Positions 53,101-61,058 of a stretch of 64,000 nucleotides of DNA are shown piece by piece. The stretch is from positions 1,302,001 to 1,366,000 of the forward strand of contig LT827128.1 in the NCBI GenBank assembly GCA_900170005.1. Direction: 5' to 3'. The position numbers were made by a program, and so were the translations under genes. Source of the stretch: Gordonibacter massiliensis (ex Traore et al. 2017) (GTDB lineage: Bacteria > Actinomycetota > Coriobacteriia > Coriobacteriales > Eggerthellaceae). The number at the start of each line of letters is the position of its first letter. Position 1 is the first letter of the stretch. The notes beneath the pieces are model-generated. The model was not told the DNA's origin, searched no databases, and was given only the letters and a program-made list of their open reading frames with translations.

Positions 53101-55805
53101 CGGCAATCCTGAACGTGCAACCGATCGCCCGTCACCGCGCCCACCAAGCCGCCCACGCCGTCGGCATCCGGCGCCATGATGTCCTCCTCGCACGCGCACG
53201 CGCGGATGAGCACGTCGTCGCCGGACACGAGTCCCGCCGCGCCGCCGGCCATGCTGCCTTCGGGCATCGCGCTTCCTATGCAGTTGTACAGCATCGCGTT
53301 GCTGCGGACCTCGCCCGCAAGGGAGCCGCACGGTTCGCCGTCGGCGCGCGGAACGCCGTCCACTTTCACGTTCATGATCCTACCGCCGTCGAGCACGGCC
53401 GCCAATCCAGCCATGTCGTATGACAGCGTGACGGTATGCCCCATGCCGTCGAATTTGCCGCGATACCCCTGCGCGCCGCCCAACCCGGCGAACACTGTGC
53501 CCAGGTAGATGTCGTTTGCCAGCACGTAGTTCTGATCGGGATGGTTCGCGGCCTCAAGCAGATCGTCCGCAGTGTAGAGAAAGGCGAACTCCTCGAACAC
53601 CGGCTCCTCCGAACCGTCGAGCTCTTGGCTTTCGAAGTCGTGCCGCGACACGACGCCGGAGTATCCGACGCCGAGCGCGGCCGCCGCCCCACCCGGCGCG
53701 AACGGGGCCAGCAGCGGATAGCAGCGCAGCTCGGACGCGCCGTCATGCGATGTCGAGCGCGCGCTCGTGTACGACCACCGGCCGTCGCCCAGCTCGTCGC
53801 GCAAGCCCTCTTCCAACATCTGGTCGGTCGTGCGCCCCTCGACGCGGACGTCGTTGTCGTTGGTCGAGTTGTTGCCCACCGGGGAGAGGTTCACGCGGTC
53901 GGCGTTGTAGTACAGATCGCTCAGGCGGGAGTTCCCCGTGCTCTTGTTGCGCGTGCCGACGAATGCTCCCACGTCGTCCGAGCCCGAGACGCCGCCCGCC
54001 ACGTAGCATTCGCTCAAGCTGCGCGGCTGGGGCGTGTCCGTCATGTCGCCCGCGATACCGCCCACCGCGCTTTCGCCCTCCACGTCGCCCGTGGAGTAGC
54101 AGTACGCGATATCCGCACTCGCGTCGCCCACGACGCCGCCCACCCGCAGGTTGCCGTGCACGGCTCCCTCGCTGAAGCAATCCTCCAGGTAGTGGCCGCT
54201 CAGATAGCCCACCACACCGCCGCAGCCCGTTCCGGTTCCCGTCACGGCACCGTAGTTGGCGCACAGGCCGAGCGCGTGGTCCAACCCGATGGGCACCTTG
54301 AAGATCACCTTCGAAGCCGAGGTGCTGCCCACGATGCCGCCCACGTTGTCCACGCCGCTCACGTCACCGTCGTTCAAAAGCGACTGGGCCATGCCGAACG
54401 TCTTGTTGTCGCCGATCACGCCGCCGACTTCCGAGCGGCCCTGCACGGCACCGTGGTTCACGCACAGCAAGACGCCGGCGTTGTTGGCGCCCACGATGCC
54501 GCCCACGCCGTCGCCCGTGCCCGACACGGCGCCGTCGTTCTCGCACCCCGTAATGTAGCAGTCGTAATCGATCTCGGGGCTGATGCTGCCCACGATGCCG
54601 CCGACCGAGCCGTCGCCCGACACGGTGCCGTGATTCTCGCAGTTCTCCAGAACGCCCTTGCCGTCCAAATGCGCCAGGATGCCGCCCGTCAGCGAGTTGT
54701 TGTCGGAGCTGGTGTTCGCCACGGCACCGTGGTTCGCGCAGTTGATCGCATGCGCGTCGTCGTTGAAGTAAAGAAAGCAACCGGCCGCATCGGCAACCGT
54801 GCCCGTGATGTTCCCGTAATTGACGCAGCTTTCGAAAACCGCCTTGCCCTCCGCGCGGGTTGCGATGCCCGCACCCTGCCCCTCGAGGTCGAGATGGCTC
54901 TCGCAAGACGCGATGCGGCCCGACGACGACAGCGCGATGCCGCCGACGGCCGTTCCCTGCAAGTCGCCGTCCGCGGTGCAGCCTTCGATGACGCCGCCGG
55001 CCTCGTTGAAACACGCGATGCCACCCACCAGGCCCACCGGCCCGATGGCGCAGTCCAGCTTCACGTTGCGGATGGTGCCGCTGTTCTCGTACGCCAGCGC
55101 CGAGGCGTACATGACGGCGGCGGGTTCGAGGGAATTGGACGTGGTGACCGCTCCGGTTATGAGCAGGTTCTCGATCAGGCCGGCGTTCTTGCGGAACATC
55201 GACAGAAAGGAGATGCCACCGTCGGCCGTCCCGCGCACGAAGCGAACGTCCATCGCGAGCTCGATTCGCGCGCCGTTGCCGTCGAAGCGCCCGGTGAACG
55301 TCGCATCGATGGGAGCGAAATCGGACTTCGGCCGAAACGTCGAGGGGGCGAGGTAGTAGTTCCCGTCGGCCGGATACGCGGGGTCTTTCCCGACCTTCGC
55401 CAGCTCGGCGTCGTTTTCGACGTAGATGGCCTCCTGCGGGCCGCTCCCGTCACCGAAATCATGCTGCTTCTTCGTGGGAGCGCTCGCGAACAGGGCGTTG
55501 GAAGCCGCGTCCTCGGCGCCGTCGGGCGCAGGCGCGTTCACGGCGTTGTCGGGCGCCAACGGGGCCTCGCCGGACACCGTGTTCTCGGGCACGGGCTTGG
55601 CGGCGCCGTCGGCTGCGGGTTCGCCCGTCGCCTCCGGCGGGGTCTCGCCGGGCGCCGTCCCGCCGGTTGCGGTTTCGTCGGGAATCGTCTCGCCGGCCGG
55701 GGGCGTCGCCCCAGGCTCCTCGGCGAAGGCGGCCGCGGGCACGAGCCCCAGCGCCAGAACCAGCGCCAGCGCCATCGAGAACGCGCGCTTCCCCTTAGTT
55801 TCCAT
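50196..55805 (-). CDS. Large cell-wall-anchored surface protein with GLUG-type repeats
   Basis: 1869 residues. The signal peptide is METKGKRAFSMALALVLALGLVPAAAFA (cleavage near 28), followed by a Pro/Thr/Glu-rich stretch to about residue 95. A very long repeat region of about 1250 residues has units like VGGIVG..SG..I.NC.N.G.V.G (GLUG-type, probably a beta-helix). An MBG-like beta domain follows (YTGKPAAFDLELPG ... ILYGEDEPDYTYTVEGLVNGE), then an Ig-like domain with FSQPVERGHGFFAV. The end is a sortase signal: LASTGD, a hydrophobic helix, and RKRRASK. It probably serves adhesion or binding of host or bacterial surface. Transcription is monocistronic. The start ATG 55805 fits the signal peptide; the earlier open frame has none. 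Confidence 0.88.
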   Translation of the reverse strand: METKGKRAFSMALALVLALGLVPAAAFAEEPGATPPAGETIPDETATGGTAPGETPPEATGEPAADGAAKPVPENTVSGEAPLAPDNAVNAPAPDGAEDAASNALFASAPTKKQHDFGDGSGPQEAIYVENDAELAKVGKDPAYPADGNYYLAPSTFRPKSDFAPIDATFTGRFDGNGARIELAMDVRFVRGTADGGISFLSMFRKNAGLIENLLITGAVTTSNSLEPAAVMYASALAYENSGTIRNVKLDCAIGPVGLVGGIACFNEAGGVIEGCTADGDLQGTAVGGIALSSSGRIASCESHLDLEGQGAGIATRAEGKAVFESCVNYGNITGTVADAAGCFLYFNDDAHAINCANHGAVANTSSDNNSLTGGILAHLDGKGVLENCENHGTVSGDGSVGGIVGSISPEIDYDCYITGCENDGAVSGTGDGVGGIVGANNAGVLLCVNHGAVQGRSEVGGVIGDNKTFGMAQSLLNDGDVSGVDNVGGIVGSTSASKVIFKVPIGLDHALGLCANYGAVTGTGTGCGGVVGYLSGHYLEDCFSEGAVHGNLRVGGVVGDASADIAYCYSTGDVEGESAVGGIAGDMTDTPQPRSLSECYVAGGVSGSDDVGAFVGTRNKSTGNSRLSDLYYNADRVNLSPVGNNSTNDNDVRVEGRTTDQMLEEGLRDELGDGRWSYTSARSTSHDGASELRCYPLLAPFAPGGAAAALGVGYSGVVSRHDFESQELDGSEEPVFEEFAFLYTADDLLEAANHPDQNYVLANDIYLGTVFAGLGGAQGYRGKFDGMGHTVTLSYDMAGLAAVLDGGRIMNVKVDGVPRADGEPCGSLAGEVRSNAMLYNCIGSAMPEGSMAGGAAGLVSGDDVLIRACACEEDIMAPDADGVGGLVGAVTGDRLHVQDCRVETDFLWGGDRTGGLVGRLAGDDAQISDCNVRSEVQGDDVTGGLVGELSGANARITNCSCVGKTWGASITGGLVGSLSGVSAQVEGASHDGLVSCWGGKIGGAVGRLSGAGAHLEDVSCSGGVVGHDATGGFIGELAADDFALASYTNTAPVRGDSGVGGIYGLVTGARATLSACANDAAVSVDEEAKNPEGVGGLAGRIEGAGAVLDGCSNVGAVSGDRHTGGIVGSMAAANAVVRSAGNDGKVTGGYSTGGLVGRAEGDGARIESGSNTASVTGNDATGGLVGSVYRIDGVYASYNTGKVTGGEGVGGVAGSSEGPTSGDPSRIKGCANHARVLGRNEAGGVVGEMASSVPLADSSVTESLNIGEVSVEEQEHAYAGGIVGRCYAYGTIEDCYNGGRVTAPDIEASYAGGVASYSSGLRGKVENCWYATESNTQIEGALVSNGGSVKDDEYNNVGGLSIVDMTGEGALSALKFSDPTHWQTRANEGAAAQEGVPAQTMNFPAPAVLAERDGYPWPRIENRVVDLHSDDLVQTKTYTGKPAAFDLELPGNPHYTVQYWRPLWREDLGYNVYTLTSEPPTLPSSEVSEGRYMVKIAIDEPYYTVNGDRDEDGRFTGYLTVEKAPCTIKADDQAILYGEDEPDYTYTVEGLVNGETPDVIDSVGAPRISGWWELGAHEIAFYGASDDCYDITLLPGTLTVTQDSAEGRYSVSGEKGGNGHDDWYVGPVTVAPDGRDGYDRIRDQRSAEWKTSLTITSDTPQEIIETIEVGKSSTGACTSKSEVSLNVCTAPLTLTRLSAANGAVSYDPATATLELTFSQPVERGHGFFAVRAPDGAELARLDANGPQVQVSEDGMVVRLVLPRALEAGKLYRLAVDGDALYSRYGARLVGAGEGAWRFGAGEDADEPVFEPASVAAESTGSGGGEASAEPKALASTGDAAAPLVVGLALASLATAAAALAARKRRASK

Positions 55806-55983
55806 GCGACCACCCCGTTCACGTCGAGCCGTCCGAAGTCGTCCGCACGAACACGGCCAGCCTATGCGGCGCGGGCGATATCGGCTATGAAATAAGTGTA
55901 CGTCGCATCGTGACCAGGGCGCGGATCCGTACCTGCCAGATCGGCCCCATTCGTGCCAGAACCGCCGCACCTGCGGCAAAAAC

Positions 55984-56014
55984 GTCCTGATTGGGGACTG
56001 TCCCCAATCAGGAC
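55984..56014. repeat. Extragenic hairpin repeat, family C (copy 2)
   Basis: A perfect 14-bp stem (55984-55997 with 56001-56014, 3-nt loop) whose tgattgggga core matches the hairpin at 8546-8584. Confidence 0.65.
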
Positions 56015-56068
56015 ATGTTCAGCACTTGCACTATCGGAACAACGGCCGCTACTAAGTCGGTCTAAAGG

Positions 56069-56099
56069 GAATGGCCCCGGTGCAATACCGAGGCCATTC
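56069..56099 (-). terminator. Probable terminator of the transhydroxylase-like operon
   Basis: An 8-bp stem (56069-56076 with 56092-56099), partly extended inside; on the minus strand CCCTTTAG follows. It lies about 100 nt after the small-subunit stop. Confidence 0.5.
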
Positions 56100-56196
56100 G
56101 ATCAGAGCCGCTTGAGAACTTTATGCAACCGTCCAACGTTCGGAGTCTCGTTCATTTTCGATGCAACCCCTACGACAAGAACGTTGTTCCGTGTGC

Positions 56197-56997
56197 CTAG
56201 GCAGACTTTTCCAAGAGAACCATTCCCGCATTGCAATCGGCCTCCTTGGTGGATGCGGTCTGTTCCCGAGGAGCATACCCTGCAGCCGAGACCGTCAGGC
56301 GGTAATCCGCCTCCTTCAGGTTCCTGAACCAGAAGTCGCCGAATTCGTCGGTTGCCGTCTCCAGGGCCTCGAAAGAACCGTCAAGAGGCTCCAGGGACAC
56401 CTTCGCCCCTATGACCACCTCGTCGGCCGCGTCGTCGATGACCTGACCAGCGACCCATCGCTGGGGAAGATTGAGGTAATAGACGTTCGATTCGGGGTCG
56501 AGCCTCTCCGCCTTGCCGATCTCTTCCGCAAAGTCGCTTTCATCGCCGAAGCGCAAACCTCCCACCGGGCAGGCGTCGACGCAGCGCGGGACGCTCCAGC
56601 CGTCGTCTATCAGGTGCGCGCAACCGGTGCATCCCTGGGGAATCTCCAGCGCCTCGTTCCAATAGATACCCTCGAATTCGTCCGCCAGGTCCTTGCGGCC
56701 CTTCGCCTTCTTCGGATCGATGACGATCAGCCCGTCGTCCCTGTCCATAAGCAACTCGGGAGCGTAATCCCGCACGGCATCGCTTTGGGCTCCGATTATC
56801 GGCGTGTACGTGATATTGACCTTCGGGACGCTTCCGTGCACCTCCTCTTGCACCTTGCACCAGAATTGCCCCGTGTCCGGTTGCTCCGCGGCATACGGAA
56901 GCCAAGCGGTACCGCAGTGCTCGTCCTTGCAGGCGATTTGGCAGCTATGGCAGCCATTGCACCTATCAACGTCTATTACAAACACTTTCCTGGACAT
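56197..56997 (-). CDS. Iron-sulfur subunit, pyrogallol-transhydroxylase-like, with reduced cluster set
   Basis: 266 residues. It is the electron-transfer partner of the molybdoenzyme encoded next to it. N-terminal ligands Cys13, 16, 19, 23 (CNGCHSCQIAC) and the set Cys123, 126, 139, 143 (CTGCAHLIDDGW..RCVDAC) suffice for two [4Fe-4S] clusters. As I recall it, the Pelobacter transhydroxylase small subunit has a further CxxCxxxxC and a fourth Cys giving three clusters; here that region (about 62-110) has no Cys. The C-terminal third (about 181-262) is a transthyretin-like beta barrel, also present in that enzyme. There is no signal peptide, so it is cytoplasmic. It starts 27 nt after the large subunit gene. 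GGAGAGGATGGAAAC precedes ATG 56997. Confidence 0.87.
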   Translation of the reverse strand: MSRKVFVIDVDRCNGCHSCQIACKDEHCGTAWLPYAAEQPDTGQFWCKVQEEVHGSVPKVNITYTPIIGAQSDAVRDYAPELLMDRDDGLIVIDPKKAKGRKDLADEFEGIYWNEALEIPQGCTGCAHLIDDGWSVPRCVDACPVGGLRFGDESDFAEEIGKAERLDPESNVYYLNLPQRWVAGQVIDDAADEVVIGAKVSLEPLDGSFEALETATDEFGDFWFRNLKEADYRLTVSAAGYAPREQTASTKEADCNAGMVLLEKSA

Positions 56998-57024
56998 GTT
57001 TCCATCCTCTCCACAGAGCCTTAT

Positions 57025-59706
57025 TTAAGCTTGAACGATTTTCGTGCTGGCGAGAGCGCCCTCGGACTTGTCGAACGGCCGATTGAACTGGTCGGGGTAT
57101 TTCTCGGCCAATTCGAAAACATCGACCTTTTCGATGCCGACGAGGAAGCCGTTGGTCACCTCGCCGGGAGCGTTCTTGGAAGTCGTCGCGCTCGGGCAGA
57201 TGAGGTTGTTCGCGCCGCCGCGATCGAGCCCGCCCGTGCCGAGGACGATGCCGTCCACACGCGCTCCGTGGTCTTGGCTCAAAACGTTCTCGCGGATGCG
57301 CTCGGTTGTCATCGCCCCGCCCAAAACGCTGCCGCGTTCGTTGTACAGACGAACGATGTCGCCGTCCTCGATGCCAAGCCTTTCGGCATCGCGCGGGTTG
57401 ATCCAAACGGGTTCGTACTGGTACCCGTCGGGCCCCGTGACCTTGCATGTCGCAATCTCGCGGAACCAAGTGATGTCGTCTCCCTGCGCATGAACGCGCC
57501 AGCGAGGGTGGTTCGACATGAGCAAGAAAGGATAGTCCTTGGCCCGATCGCTCGACAGGCGCTCTTTGTGCTCGTCGGACTCTTCGATCCAATGCGGAAC
57601 CTCAGGTCGCTCAGGGTCGTTCGGCCAATGCTCGTGGATGCTCAGCGAGTAGAACTCGATCTTGCCCGTCGGCGTTTCGAGCGGGTTGTTCTCGGGGTCT
57701 TCGTAGAACGCGCGCATGCCGACAGGATCGCTTTTCCAATCGGCTTCGTCCTTGAAGCGAATGGGCAGGTATCCCTTTTCTTGGAATTTCTCAAACGGCA
57801 TATGCTCGCTGCATCCGCCGAATTCGTAACCGACGCGCTTCATCGTTTCAAACGACGGCTCGCCCATGATGTGGCCTACCTGGTCGGGCGCGATCTGTCC
57901 ACCCGACTTGCCGGCAACGGCGCCCTTCAAATCGGGGGAATAGCACCACTCTTCCATAAGCTCTTCCGCCATGCCGAGCTTTTCAGCGATAGCCAATACG
58001 GCTTCCGCATCGGTCTTGGCCTCGCCAAGCGGATCGATCGCCGGCAACTCATCGACCACCATGTCGTTTTCACCGCACTGGAACGACGTCCCGATGTCGT
58101 CCTGCTCGAATTTGGTCGAGATGGGCAAGATGATATCGGCGAACAGCGTGTCGTTCTCCATCCAAGGATGCTGCACGAGGTAAAACTCTATCGACTCGTC
58201 GCGCAGGGCCTCTTGCATGGTGTTCCCGCCGTTCCAGCACGTCGACCAGCAAGGAGTGTCCGTCCAGATCATATGTATGCGCTCGGCACCAGGAAGCGGG
58301 AACTCGTAGTCGACGTACTGGTCCTCCAGCGGCATGTTGCAAACGACGCGTCCCGGCCAGGTGAGCTTTTCCCCTTCGGGCATAAGGATCGCTTTCGGAA
58401 CCAGCGTTTGCGGGATGAAGCTCGTGAGGTACGTTCCTTGGACATGCCCGGAATAAGCCGCCCACATGAAGGTGCCCCACTCGCCCTTGGGAAGCGAGTT
58501 CAAGCCCTCCATGCCGAACAACCCCCACTCGATGAACTTGAACATCGTACGGCCGGGAGCCCCCACGCCCTGCATCGCGAGAAGGGCGACCTCCAAACGC
58601 GCAGGCTCCGTCGAGAAGCAGCTGCGGATGTACCCGCCGCCGTTGCAGTGAGCCGTTGAGACGTTGCGCGTTGCCCAATAGCGCGCAAGCGCCTTGATCT
58701 CCGCCGCCGGAACGCCGCATTTCGACTCTGCCCACCGAGGGGTTTTGGGAATACCGTCCTCGCCGCCCATGACGTAGCGTTCGAACCAATCGAATCCCTC
58801 GGTATGCGTTGCGACGTACTCTTTTTCGTAGGTTCCCTCTTCGATCCAGGTATAGGCTATTCCCAGCCAAAGGGCGGCGTCGGTGTTCGGAAGCGGGGTT
58901 ATCCATTTGTCCGCATGGATCGCCGCGCCGTAATTGAGGTCCGGGCAAATGTATATCTGCTTGATGCCGATCTCCAACCAGAAATAGCTGATCTTGGAGG
59001 CCATGAAGCCGCCCCAACCCCAGGGCGTGGTCTCGGGATCGCAACCGACGCAGATAACGGCGTCGGCGTTCTCGCTGATATCCCAAAGCGTGTTCTCCTG
59101 CAAGGCCTGCTGGCCGAGCGGATTCATGCCCCACATGTGCTTGGCGCCCCAATACCAGCCTTCCCAGCTGTCCGGCTGCCTTGCTTGGAGGGTGAAGCCG
59201 CCCATCAGGCCCATGAGGCGGGTGTTGCAGCCATGGCTTGCATGTATGACCTTGGTTTCGCCATGCCCGTCGCCCTGGCAGAGAATCGAGTAATTCCCGT
59301 ACGTGTCTATGACGCGGCGAATCTCATCGGCGCAAATCTGGGTCGCCTCGTCCCAGCTGATGCGCTCGTACTTCGAGATGCCGCGGTTTTGCGGGTTCCT
59401 CTCGCCCTGAGGGTCCCAATCCACGCGCTTGAGCGGGTAAGGAACTCGGTTCGGAGAATAGACGCGCTTCTTGTAGGCAAGCGCCATGGGCGACACCGTA
59501 GTGGTCATGCCGCTCGTAAGGGTGTGGCCCCTCACCTCGATCTTCCATGGATTGATCTCGTCTTCGGCGTATTCCTCGTCGAAATGCACGGGGCGGATGC
59601 GGGCGATCTTGCCGTCTTTGACGTCAACGGCAGCCGTATTGCTGCCCGATGCGAATCCGCACCATCCCGTGGTCTTGTAGACCGTTTTATCCTGTGTGCT
59701 TGCCAT
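57025..59706 (-). CDS. Molybdopterin oxidoreductase large subunit, transhydroxylase/catechol-dehydroxylase-like
   Basis: 893 residues of the DMSO-reductase superfamily. Without an N-terminal Tat signal or N-terminal Fe-S Cys motif, it fits the pyrogallol-phloroglucinol transhydroxylase and acetylene-hydratase branch (Pelobacter alpha subunit 875 residues). Conserved stretches are PYPLKRVDWDPQGERNPQ, YERISWDEAT and PDSWEGWYWGAKHMWG. His148, Asp179 and Ser180 match the Pelobacter active-site His144, Asp174 and the Mo-ligand Ser175. Related two-subunit enzymes in Eggerthella and Gordonibacter remove hydroxyl groups from catechols, so a reductive dehydroxylase of a dietary or host phenol is likely; the substrate is unknown. 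GAGGAGG precedes ATG 59706. The LysR gene is upstream on the same strand. Confidence 0.88.
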   Translation of the reverse strand: MASTQDKTVYKTTGWCGFASGSNTAAVDVKDGKIARIRPVHFDEEYAEDEINPWKIEVRGHTLTSGMTTTVSPMALAYKKRVYSPNRVPYPLKRVDWDPQGERNPQNRGISKYERISWDEATQICADEIRRVIDTYGNYSILCQGDGHGETKVIHASHGCNTRLMGLMGGFTLQARQPDSWEGWYWGAKHMWGMNPLGQQALQENTLWDISENADAVICVGCDPETTPWGWGGFMASKISYFWLEIGIKQIYICPDLNYGAAIHADKWITPLPNTDAALWLGIAYTWIEEGTYEKEYVATHTEGFDWFERYVMGGEDGIPKTPRWAESKCGVPAAEIKALARYWATRNVSTAHCNGGGYIRSCFSTEPARLEVALLAMQGVGAPGRTMFKFIEWGLFGMEGLNSLPKGEWGTFMWAAYSGHVQGTYLTSFIPQTLVPKAILMPEGEKLTWPGRVVCNMPLEDQYVDYEFPLPGAERIHMIWTDTPCWSTCWNGGNTMQEALRDESIEFYLVQHPWMENDTLFADIILPISTKFEQDDIGTSFQCGENDMVVDELPAIDPLGEAKTDAEAVLAIAEKLGMAEELMEEWCYSPDLKGAVAGKSGGQIAPDQVGHIMGEPSFETMKRVGYEFGGCSEHMPFEKFQEKGYLPIRFKDEADWKSDPVGMRAFYEDPENNPLETPTGKIEFYSLSIHEHWPNDPERPEVPHWIEESDEHKERLSSDRAKDYPFLLMSNHPRWRVHAQGDDITWFREIATCKVTGPDGYQYEPVWINPRDAERLGIEDGDIVRLYNERGSVLGGAMTTERIRENVLSQDHGARVDGIVLGTGGLDRGGANNLICPSATTSKNAPGEVTNGFLVGIEKVDVFELAEKYPDQFNRPFDKSEGALASTKIVQA

Positions 59707-59802
59707 GGCCTCCTCTTTCTCTCATCCGACCAACAAAGAAAACTTGTCGATCGAGCTCCTGAAAACAAGCCTAGAGCAAGCAGGTCTTTTTCATTCCCGC
59801 TC

Positions 59803-59826
59803 TTTGCTTCACTATAGTTAAGCAAA
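59803..59826. promoter_or_regulatory. Near-perfect 24-bp palindrome, candidate LysR operator
   Basis: The arms tttgctt and aagcaaa flank a self-complementary actatagt, with one mismatched pair only. It lies 97 nt upstream of the molybdoenzyme start, in the 156-nt gap after the lysR stop. It fits the T-N11-A form of LysR boxes. Confidence 0.65.
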
Positions 59827-59862
59827 CCTGAAGGTTGCCGGATGGTCGAGCCCTACCAGGTT

Positions 59863-60822
59863 CTATTCGTCGTTCTTTTTTGCGGATTCCTCGATCGTCA
59901 GATTTGAAGACGCGCTGAATTGGAGCAGCTTCGGAATAACCGATATAGCCGATGCGGCCTGCACTCCCCTTTTCAGCGTTTTCAGAATAGGCTCGAGGTC
60001 ATCGGTTTTCACGGTTGGATACATCACGAGTATGGATCGCCATATTTCCGGCTCTACGATCGGAAGATGCCGTTTTTCCGAAAGCATCGTTAGGGGCGCG
60101 GTCATGAGAGACGACCGGAAATGTATCACGTTCGGGTCGACCATGGATGCAAAGTACTCTTCCGAGCTGGATTCCCGAACGTTTTCCCAGTTCATTCCGA
60201 TCTCGTCGAGAAATTCATAGTACCAAGGGCTGACGCCATCGAGATCGGTCGGCACGGTAACCTTCAGATGGGTTATCTCGTTGCATTCGATCGAGTCCTT
60301 GTCCGAGAACGGAGGTTTGTTTGGAAGCGATACGAAAAGCTGCTCTCTCGTCAATTCAAAGGAATCGAAGCCTGGTACAGAACGAGATTTCGAGAGGAAA
60401 ACAAAATCGTATAGCCCTTTGATCAATCCCGATAGAACCGCAGACTCGTCATCGATCGTCACCTTGAAATTCAAATCTGGATGAGCGTTAGCCACGTACG
60501 CCATCTCCGAATTGGCCAAGGTGGGATAGAAAGAGCCAACCCGTATCGTTCGCGCATCGATTCGTTTCCGACGTGCTATCTCCTCCTCGATCTCGTTTGC
60601 GAGAAAAAGGATTCTTTCAGCGCGGTCGAGCACGATTTTCCCATAGAGAGTCGGCTTCAGGGGAGAATGCGTGCGATCGATGAGCGTGCATCCCAATTCG
60701 GATTCGAGCTTCTTGATGTTTTGGCTCAGGGCAGACTGCGAAATATAGAAGTTATCCGCAGCGACCTTCATTGAGCCGCTGTGGATCGTGTTCACAAACA
60801 AATTCAATTGGAATAGATTCAT
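59863..60822 (-). CDS. LysR-family regulator of the molybdoenzyme
   Basis: 319 residues from ATG 60822 (MNLFQLNLFVNTIHSGSMKVAADNFYISQSALSQNIKKLESELG). The helix-turn-helix is followed by an effector domain with FVSLPNKPPFSDKDS. The ribosome-site position is a run of 10 G (60829-60838) 6 nt before the ATG. An upstream in-frame ATG at 60852 would translate through the G-run (MKFVLGGGSPMNLF), so slippage could change expression or the N-terminus. It lies directly upstream of the molybdoenzyme genes with a palindromic site between, so it is their probable regulator. GC content is visibly lower here than in neighbouring genes, hinting at acquisition. Confidence 0.87.
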   Translation of the reverse strand: MNLFQLNLFVNTIHSGSMKVAADNFYISQSALSQNIKKLESELGCTLIDRTHSPLKPTLYGKIVLDRAERILFLANEIEEEIARRKRIDARTIRVGSFYPTLANSEMAYVANAHPDLNFKVTIDDESAVLSGLIKGLYDFVFLSKSRSVPGFDSFELTREQLFVSLPNKPPFSDKDSIECNEITHLKVTVPTDLDGVSPWYYEFLDEIGMNWENVRESSSEEYFASMVDPNVIHFRSSLMTAPLTMLSEKRHLPIVEPEIWRSILVMYPTVKTDDLEPILKTLKRGVQAASAISVIPKLLQFSASSNLTIEESAKKNDE

Positions 60823-60828
60823 CGGCGA

Positions 60829-60838
60829 CCCCCCCCCC
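60829..60838. repeat. Homopolymer tract of 10 at the lysR start
   Basis: Ten C on the plus strand (G10 on the coding strand) directly upstream of the lysR ATG, at the place of the Shine-Dalgarno sequence. Confidence 0.85.
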
Positions 60839-60975
60839 AGAACGAACTTCATTCTTGCACAAAGGATTCCACCTTTGCAAGCATGCGGATCTGCGGCGGA
60901 TGGCGAATTCGAGCAAACGCGGCGGCGAGCGCGTCCCATGCCCCCTTCGTTCGTTTCATCTGCCCTTCCATGAAA

Positions 60976-61003
60976 CAGGGCGGCTCCTCTCGGAACCGCC
61001 CTG
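60976..61003 (-). terminator. Terminator after serA
   Basis: An 8-bp stem (60976-60983 with 60996-61003), extendable with one mismatch, about 55 nt after the serA stop; TTTC follows on the coding strand. Confidence 0.65.
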
Positions 61004-61058
61004 CTCGCCTTCGCAGTCGTTCAGGTTCGTGCGATTGGCCGAATGCTCGCTCTTTTCG

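Larger units (their letters stand above)
55806..56196. promoter_or_regulatory. Gap between surface protein and molybdoenzyme small subunit
   Basis: 391 nt. It contains the promoter region of the surface protein (55806-55980), a hairpin repeat at 55984-56014 and a hairpin at 56069-56099 that probably ends the molybdoenzyme transcript. No gene is visible. Confidence 0.5.

Noticed and set aside
53436-55895. 819-codon open frame opposite the surface protein
   Set aside because: Repetitive Ala/His/Arg/Val product mirroring the GLUG repeats of the real gene; no start signal or family match.
56161-58659. 832-codon open frame opposite the molybdoenzyme subunits
   Set aside because: Antisense shadow; the minus-strand genes have full domain matches.
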